This document shows positions 39,301 through 48,300 of a stretch of 64,000 nt of DNA, piece after piece (position 1 is the first letter of the stretch; each line of letters begins with the position of its first letter). Below the pieces are notes generated by a model that was given only the letters and a program-made list of their open reading frames with translations, had not been told where the DNA came from and did not search any database. Location: positions 124,001-188,000 of the forward strand of contig MEHQ01002976.1 of the NCBI GenBank assembly GCA_008828725.1. The letters are read 5' to 3'. The DNA comes from Saccharina japonica (lineage: Eukaryota > Sar > Phaeophyceae > Laminariales > Laminariaceae). Position numbers and translations under genes: made by a program.

Positions 39301-42300
39301 CTCTAGCTCCAGCCTCACAGCTAATCAAAAAGTCCACCACCCTGCGATGGGCTCTTTGGTGCTCTCACTACTGTGTGGCAAAGCGGCAGCAGTTTTCGCG
39401 TCCTCTACGAACAGCGACTACGTCGCTGAAGTTTGAAAATGTGGTTCCAGGCGGTTGAATTACGCAGCTTTTTCAAATGGCGACGACTTCCGTTGGTGCA
39501 TGTTTTCGAGAACTCGCACACGTACGTACAGCATCACATTTCGTGCGTACGACCTCGTACTCTAAATCTGGTACGTTTTGGCCGTTTTTTTGCTGTTTTT
39601 GAAGGCACACTACGAAGGTCGGTTGCGGCCGCTGTTGTGCTAATCCGAAAGTCCACCACCCTGGTTATTCTTCCTTGGGTCTATGCAGGCATATAGGAGG
39701 AGTTCTGGGCGATTTCATGTTGGTCTAGCACAGCGACTACTTCGTTGAACATCGCCTTATCGAGCGGCGCGACTACCTAGCAGCCCGAGCTGCGAAATCG
39801 CTTTCAGCAACAGCGGACGTGAATTCTCGAGATCTACAAATCTCATCGCCAATGTAGCTTCAGTTTTGTCTACACCCAGTATCACTTGGGCTTGGGCCTT
39901 GATGCTGAGGCTCTCCGGTGCCTCGGTAGGGAGAACACAGGGACAACGATGAGCGTTTCCAATTGCCTTGTGAGGGGCTGATTTTGACCAAATCCCGGTT
40001 TCAATAATATTAGGCGTTATGGAAATACATCATTTTTGTGATTTGTGGTGAAAGCAACACAGGTGATTGGCCATCTTGAGGTATTGTGGCGTGTGTTTTC
40101 CCATAAGAGAAAGGGGGGAAACGAAAGCCATATTGCTATCGGGAAAAAGCGTCTGGACCACCTTAAAGTGTTGTGAGCGGCGTACACATGAGGACCGGGG
40201 GGCGGGGGGAGCAGTAGAGAAATGCTATCGAAAAAAAAAGGCTGGACCACGTGTGCGTTATTGCGCCGTGCGTACACGTGAGGGGAGCGGTGGGGGGGGA
40301 GGGAGGGCGAGAGCAGTGCTTGTATCGGAAAAGCGGAGGGCAGCAGCATGTTATCACTTCCCGATGCCTCTGCCAGGCTACTCTCGGGTCCATGTTTGAC
40401 GCGGCCTGCGCCAAGATGGGGGTATACAGAACCTAAATATGCCGAGGCTCCCAACCTGTGGAGATCTAACGACCTTTTTCGTTTTTAAGAAAAAGCGTCA
40501 CCTACCGAATCTGACGTAAGAAAACCCCGCGGGGGATAAGTAGCTAAATCGCCTTTGTTTTTTTTAATATCACCTAGGGTGGTTTTCTGCGTTGGGGTGG
40601 TATCTAGCGTACCCCGGTGATATCGGACATGCTCAACTTTTCACCGGGGGGGGGCGATTTCTAGTAGGGGTGTGATAACGGCGGGGAGGTGATAGGAGCA
40701 CACGATGGGTAATACTTGGCACACGTGGCACACTCAACCGGTATGCCTGATACATAATCTCATGGGTTACATTTCTAACGGTAAGGCTTGCCGTATAAGG
40801 AGCTTGCCTTGTAAGGCGCATGCCTGGTAAGGTGCATGACTTGTAAGGCGCATTCCATATAAGGCGCATGCCATATTAGTCGCATGCCTTACTAGGGTAG
40901 CTCCTCAGTCGAGACGCTCCGTCAGCGAAGGGATGTTTCACGCCTCGGTCAGATCAGATAGATCAGATAGATCATTCCCACAGTTCATGATCTAGATATT
41001 TCAAGGCAGGTCTATCTCCGATCTTGTATTATCTCCAGCACGTACGTGCTGTAGCTCATATTGTTTCAGGGTGGGAGGGGCCCGTAGAAATCCGCGGTTG
41101 GGTCTGTACTGCTGTAGACCTGTACCACTCTGATCCGAAACATGAGGACTATTTCAATTGAAAGTTAAACAAAATATTCGTGCTTTTCCTGGGTTGGGTC
41201 TGTAACTATGCAGACCACGCGCAACCTCCTCACAGCGGCTGGTGAGGAACTGAATGATCTTCAGATCATGATCTATCTGTCCGATCTGTTGCAACTCAAC
41301 GTTTGGCCGTCTCTTCTCAATGTATACCCTGCCGTAGTCGGTTTCATTCTGTATTGATCGGCGTGTTACATGACGGGGTGGGGGGGGGGGGGGAGGGTAG
41401 TCATGTGGTGTGTGACCGTAGTCGGATATCCATACACCATCGTATCCCCACAAGACTGGGACGGACCACGTTGGGTTTTCACCAACCAGGCAGACATTTC
41501 TTGCACTAAGTGCGAAGCGAAACGTAAGGTGTTGGGCGAGTCGCACGAAGGGCGAGCTGCATCGTACTAACGAACGGGCGGGAGCTTCCACGTTTGCGTG
41601 TTCAAATTATCTAGCTTGTCGACTGTTTGTGAGGCGGACTCGCGTATGGACGACAGCCTCCAATTAATTGATTTGATTTCTGGTGTGTGGGGGGAGGGGG
41701 GGCGACGTGGTCTGAAAAGCTGAAAGGGTCACGTGTTATATGTTTTTCCGAAACCTCTATGGGCCCACTTATGTCGTGTGTTGGATCAGCATACAAAAAA
41801 CATAAAAAGAAAATTCGAATCGACAAAAAAATAGTATCACTCTGTCTCGAAAAAAAACAAGAGCCATTCGGATTAAAGATCAAAACTACGAACTATCCTT
41901 ATATCTCGTATTTCGAGACATGCTGGTAACTGCCAAGTGAAACAAACGTCGACCCGAAAAAGCCATTTTGACAAATGTACGTATGCACGAATAGTTGAGA
42001 GTAAAAAAAAAAGACTACGTAGACCACAAGAAAACACGAAACAAAGACACAAAAAACACGTAATTAATTCAAGGGCTCGCCCAAGAGTATTTGAGGTGTT
42101 TGCACGGCCACGGAAAGTGGAGTGACTGTACACCAGCAGGCCCAGTCTGGCGCACAAAAAAGCTGCCTCTCTATTTTGCTGAGAGCGTTTTACCCGCCGG
42201 AATCTTTGAGGTTGGTTGCACGGATCTGCGTCATCTGTCCAAGATTCCACGGGATGATCTGTTGGACATGATCGATAGGTATATGCTGATAGTATGAATG

Positions 42301-45300
42301 CAATAAGAGCTGCACATTTGTAGATTGTCGCAGCCCCCTGATCTACACGATGTATGAGCGTGGTTTGCAATCTACTACTGTATGTACACCGTCAGCGGAG
42401 TCCTATTAATCTGCAAGCGCGATGGCCACATAATTTCTCTCTCTCAAGGTTGGATAATCAGGGAGGGCACTGGGTGTACTTGATGTCATTGGACTAGAAA
42501 TCACGCTTTTAAAGCGAAGAAAAGTGGTTGCCTGTCTGTGTGGAGAAGACCACGATCTTGTTTTACCCGCCGGAGCTTGAGATTCGTTTCACGGATCTGC
42601 ATCACCTGTCCAAAAGATCCCCCCGACGGTTTTGTTTTACCTGCCGGATCTTGACATAGGTTTCACCCGGATCTGCATCATCTGTCCAAAAGTCTCCCCC
42701 GACGATCTTGTTTTACCTGCCAGATCTTGACATAGGTTTCATCCGAATCTGCATCATCTGTCCAAATATTCCACCACGATCTTGTTTTCTTACCTGCCGG
42801 ATCTTGAGGTTGGTTTCGCCGTCGAGCGACTTGGTCTCCACGTAGGCAATACCGGCCGGCGAATCTGTCAAGGGCTCGTCCACCCCCATGATCAGCACGT
42901 CGCAGGGTACGGGCTCTCGGTTGTTGATCACAATCAGGTTTCCCACTTCGATCTGTGAACGCCACAAGGGGAGGGGGAACGCAATAAACGGCGCACGCAT
43001 GTACATTTTAAGGGAAGAGAGGAAAACCCTGAAAAATAAAAGAAGTACACTATTTGCAGGGCAGTTCACGAGTCGGTTCGGTTCGGTTCGGGTCAGGTCG
43101 GGTCGGGTCGGGTCGGGTCGGGTCGGGTCGGGTCGGGTATGTAAACTTTTCCATGTAATATATGTAAAAAAACAAAAGTAATGAGCGCCCAAATGTTGGA
43201 GGTGTCCCTGTTGGGAGTAGGAACGGTGCTCCGACTCGAAAGGGATACGTGGTCAATTGTCAAATGACTAAAACAAGTAACAAATGAGTACGCCCCCTCC
43301 CCCTTCTCCCGTCTACAACGTGTTTGCCAACTACAATCTATGACAGCCGATTTTCCTAATTGAGAATTGCGTTTCCGATGAGAACGAAAATCGAAAATAT
43401 AGGGTTTTGTATTGTAAGATATGTACTTCCCTCACAGTCAAAGTTTACACTGTAAACTATTGTCATTCATAATAGGCGTCGATGACAACCCCCCCCGGCA
43501 GTCTCAAGATATCGAAGATCCACGAAAATCGGCATTTGTGGGCGAGGTACCTCGCCCCTGAATACAAATTCCCTCATATCCTCTGTTTTACGAGTCCGTT
43601 AAGGCTGATTTCGATTTTTTTTCGTAGATCGATACCTACCATCGATGAACATATATTATAGGTTAAATTTTGATTGTAAGCGAAATACAACTCTAAAATA
43701 ACAACAAACTACCAAAATCGGTTGTCATTCTTGTCGGAAAAGGAATTCTCCATTAAGAAAATCGGCTGTTCTAGGTCGTTCCACCAAAAAACAAAATACA
43801 CGGTATTCTTGCACTTAGTATACGCGGAGAGCGTGTCGGCGATTCACTTGGAAGGCCAGGCGTGTATGTCGACAGTCGACAGCTCAACAGAGAAAGCGCG
43901 GAATTATTTCCAAAATGAGAAATCTCAAGTCGGTGCGAACGTCGTTACGCGTCCTTCTTCCTACCGACTCCTTCTAGGCTGTTGTCACCCCGACCCAAGG
44001 GAGAAAAAATATGTTTTTGTGCATGCACACAAGTCACGACTAAGATTGCTTAAGCTTGGCGTACGCAGGACTCACGCCCGGTGTAGCCTATTTAATACGC
44101 ACCTCTTTCCGTTTGATGTGTCTTATACAAGATGGGTACCTATCTGATGTGTTTGGAAGCTCCTTATTTCCGCGTGATGATCTTAAAGAGGTATGTCGGT
44201 AGGCACCTCTTTCCATGGGATGAACTTAAACACCCGTTTCATCGTATTTGAAAGGTACCTTTTTTATGTATTTGACATGTACCACTTTCCATTTGACGAC
44301 CTCAAACTTATTGGTGCGTTTGTTAGGTAACTATTTCCATGCGACCAGCGTAAAGCCGTTATTGTGCCGATCCCGGACCGGTTGGATGTCTTTGACAGGT
44401 ACTTATTTTAACGTGGTGCATTTTGATAGGTACCTCTTTCCATGTGACGTGTACCTGGTATCGGATGGGTACCTCTTTCAACGTGACATATTTCATAGAT
44501 ACCTCTTTCCATGTGACGGTATTTGATACGTATCTCTTTTTATGTGGCGTATTTTAATACGTACCTCTTTCCATGTGATGAGCTTGAAGTCATTGATGTG
44601 CCGATCCCAGACCAGCGTGGGCGAGGAGTTGGCGTAGTTGTCGGCCCTGTGCCGGGCGACATCTTCGACTATCTGCGCACCAAGGAAATTGGCAAGACGG
44701 GGCGTTACCGATTGGCATGTATGTGACACATACACAGTGGGCACCCCGAGCTAAAAACATCTACCATAAGACAATTCGGGGCTTGAGCGCTGTCAAACCG
44801 GCAAGTCCCACCTATGTAACGAAAGCTTCGCATTGCCCACCGCTACAAACGAGAGAAGCGTGTAGATAAGAGCGGGCACAATCGGCATGTCCTGTCTATA
44901 CACTAAAAGCTTCATGCTGCCCATTAACCGCACGTACAGATAAGAACAATGTGGAGTTAAGAGCGCGTGTTTCGGCTCGTCTCGGGGTCCTCGTGCCTCG
45001 GGGGTTACCCACTTACATTAACCACTCTGACCATGAATATCGTTACCATTTGGTATTTTTATGTAAACCTCAGAGTCCAAACGGGGGTTATGTAGTTATA
45101 TTCAGGACTTTTCACGGGTCATGACCCGGCCCGCGGGTCGGGCCAGGAGGTGTTTTTTACATCTCATGGTTCGGGTGAGGTGAGGTCGGGTCGGAGTCGG
45201 TTCAGGGGTTTTTCAAACTCTCACGGGTCCGGTCGGGTCGCCCTTACCCGACCCGATATAAATCCGACCCGACCCGCCCCGACCCCCCCCCGACCCGACC

Positions 45301-48300
45301 CGACTCGACCCGACCCGACCCGTGAACAGCCGTGGGTAATTTACCGGCCAGAGCGGGCATCACTTAAGTTTTAATCCTCGGGGGGCGGGTGACAAAAAAG
45401 CTCAAGCTCGCCACACTTGCTTCCACATGTTAAAATTACAAAAGCAGCCGCTGTGTGCCGATTTAACCCTGTCTGTTGTTCGCAGTAGTAGGTACCCCAC
45501 GGTTGCGGTCGTGGCACATGTGCGCTCAGAATATGCCGTGACCATATGTACGCGATATCTATTTATCTCTCTCTCTATATATATGTAAGCACGCGCAGCT
45601 TTCGGCCGTCTTCGCTGCTGGCTGCACGGAAAGCGTTCATAGGCATCCAATATGTATGATCACGCGTTCGGTACACGTTCGGTATGCGTTCGGTATACGT
45701 TCGGTATACGTTCGGTATACGTTCGGTATACGTTCGGTACACGTTCGGTATACGTTCGGTATACGTTCGGTATACGTACTGCTATTACTCACCATGAAGA
45801 CAGCGTCGACGCAGACGACGAAAAAGAGAGGCAGAAGCATCATCGGTATGCCGAAGGTGTTGGTGATCGACGGAACGACCTGAACGAACAAACGGTGCCC
45901 GTGCGTGCCGGTACCCGTGCCACCAGAAGCAAAGTCCCCAAATAGTTTACCGGGAGGCGTTCGTCAACCCGGGGTCGGATGGGTTACAAACGAAACAAAG
46001 AAAAGCAGGGGGCAGCACAGACAGAGAGAGGGGAAGGAGAGTTACGACAAAATACGAGAGAGAACACGGTCACCAGAACCCTCGATGGACCCAAACAACA
46101 AGGTACCCCCGCATGCTCACAACACCATATTTGGTTATACTTACGATGTTTCCCCCGCAATAGTCAGCCCGACCATACATATATCCTGAACCGAACCTTT
46201 CGTGCATAAAACAGATCCGCCGTTTTTTTTATTCCTTGCATGTCATGATGTAAATATTTCTGAGTACTTTATTTCCCCCGTAATATTTAGCCCGACCACG
46301 TGAAACACCTGAGCCGCGAACCTTTCGCGCACGGAACAGATTGCCGTGTTTTTTGTTTTTCTTCCACGTCATGATTTTAACTATTTCAGAGCGAATCGCC
46401 TGCAATCTAACTTTTTACACGTCCGACAGACCATCGGTTTCTGCTCCACGACCTATATATTTCAGGGCAGATAGATGCCTTGTCTGTTTGATTCTACCGC
46501 AGCGGGTCATGTTTTTTTAGGGTGGGACCCGTACGATCTGCATCCTCTAAGACATGTTTCCTGGGTTGGATCTGTACACAGTACAGATCCTGCACGACAC
46601 CTCGTAGCGGCAACATAGGATCCGGATGATCTGAATGGTCTAGTTCATGATATCTCCGATGTGTGGAAGGGTTGTAACAACTATCTGTTAGTGCCCAGTA
46701 CCTGAACCAAACCTCTCCTCTCCTGTTATTCGTAACCTTCGTTAATACGGGGGGCTACGTATAGCAATCAGATTCCACGATGGACGCAAAAATCACACAT
46801 CCTCCCTAATGTTTACACACCATTTTTAATTATCATTACAATCCCCCCCATAATATTAGGGGGGGGCATAGTAAACACTAGTAAATAGGACCTTCCATAA
46901 AACAAAACCTATGTATCTACCTATTTTTACTACAACAATATTTGGTCCTATTTGGTCCCCTGTTTACCATGGTCCTCCGTAATAGTATACTTCAGTATGT
47001 TGCGTAAATCGGTGACTACGTATGTGGAACACTTCAACGCATCGTAGCAAGGTTACGGATGGGATATATCATCATTCAAGAAGACAATATAAATAGCCGT
47101 TAACGCCAACCATAGGTGAGCGAGGACATGCACCTTAAATGTATTGCAGTGTTAGGGGTGGAGTAATCGTTCATCCAAGAAGACACAGGTAGTGTACTGC
47201 TGAGGAAAGAAGACGCAAACAGACACGCGCAGACAAAAAATATGGTTGTACGTATGATACATGCGTGGTATTATGTGTTCTATACGAGTGTGCGTAGAAC
47301 TTGAAAGCTGACAGCGACTGACACATCTTGAATACTGCGAAACAAAGCGAAGGTACGTAAAACTTGCAGCCGACAGCGACCGACACATCTTGAATACTTC
47401 AAAACAAAGCGAAGGCAAAAACGAGCGCCGACTGCACGGTCGGCGGAATGCCGAATGTCGTTATACGAAGTATGCCCAGACACCTCGGACAGATCGTGAT
47501 CTATGTACAGTACCTCATAGTCATTACCTGTACGTAGCTCCTCACTTGCTCCTGGGAGAGGCTGTACAGGATGTGATCTGTATACAGCAGTAGTACAGAT
47601 CCAATCCAGGGAACATTTTGTTTTTTTTGTCCATCCCATTTATTATCTTCGCACTTCCGTCTTTCTCCCTCCCTAGTCGTATAACTCAGATCCGGGGTCA
47701 CAAAGTAGGCTCCTCTCCCTCCTCCCCCACTACGGTTCTTGCCTTGCATTTTTATCGCGAGAAGATTTCAGCACTTTCTTCCCTTGTCAACTCTCGTCAA
47801 ATTTTGCTTACCCACGTTATAATATGCGCTCTCAACAGACGTGTTCTGTTAATAGATCATGTCGATTATACGGATCCCGCCCGGCAACATGAAGTACTAT
47901 TATTACATCATACGAAGTGTGCATACAAAACTGGGAGCAGATCCGCTCGTCCCAAAGATCGAGACGATCAACTTTTTAATTTTTGTTTTCCATCCCATTT
48001 ATTATCTTCGCCCTTCCTTTCTCTCTTCGAGTGGGAATCGATTATCTGTCCGAGGTTCGTACGTACGATTTGGAATATTTCAAAATTCGCGGGTACACGA
48101 AGGCAGATCAGATGCCGAATATCGTCGTACGAAGTATATGCCAACGCTTGCTTGCTTGCTTGCTTGCTTGCTTGCCTGCAATGCTGCAATGAACAGGAAG
48201 TACACGTTGGCGATCTTCGTCGCCGGGTTGAACTCTTCCCAGAGGAATTTCGGCAGGAAGTTGTAGTACTCGTACTTCGCCGTACGGACCATGTTCGGAA

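Larger units (their letters stand above)
31906..41385. repeat. Tandem duplication unit, copy B
   Basis: Second unit, about 1-2% different from copy A by eye, with scattered substitutions and small indels. It ends in a G run at the start of a D-family repeat. The exons differ by one Asp/Gly change and a few silent bases. Confidence 0.95.

Noticed and set aside
41611..42370. Possible extra exon between flippase exons 5 and 6
   Set aside because: Open frames here have no family motif, and the exon 6 found inside the duplication fits phase and position better.
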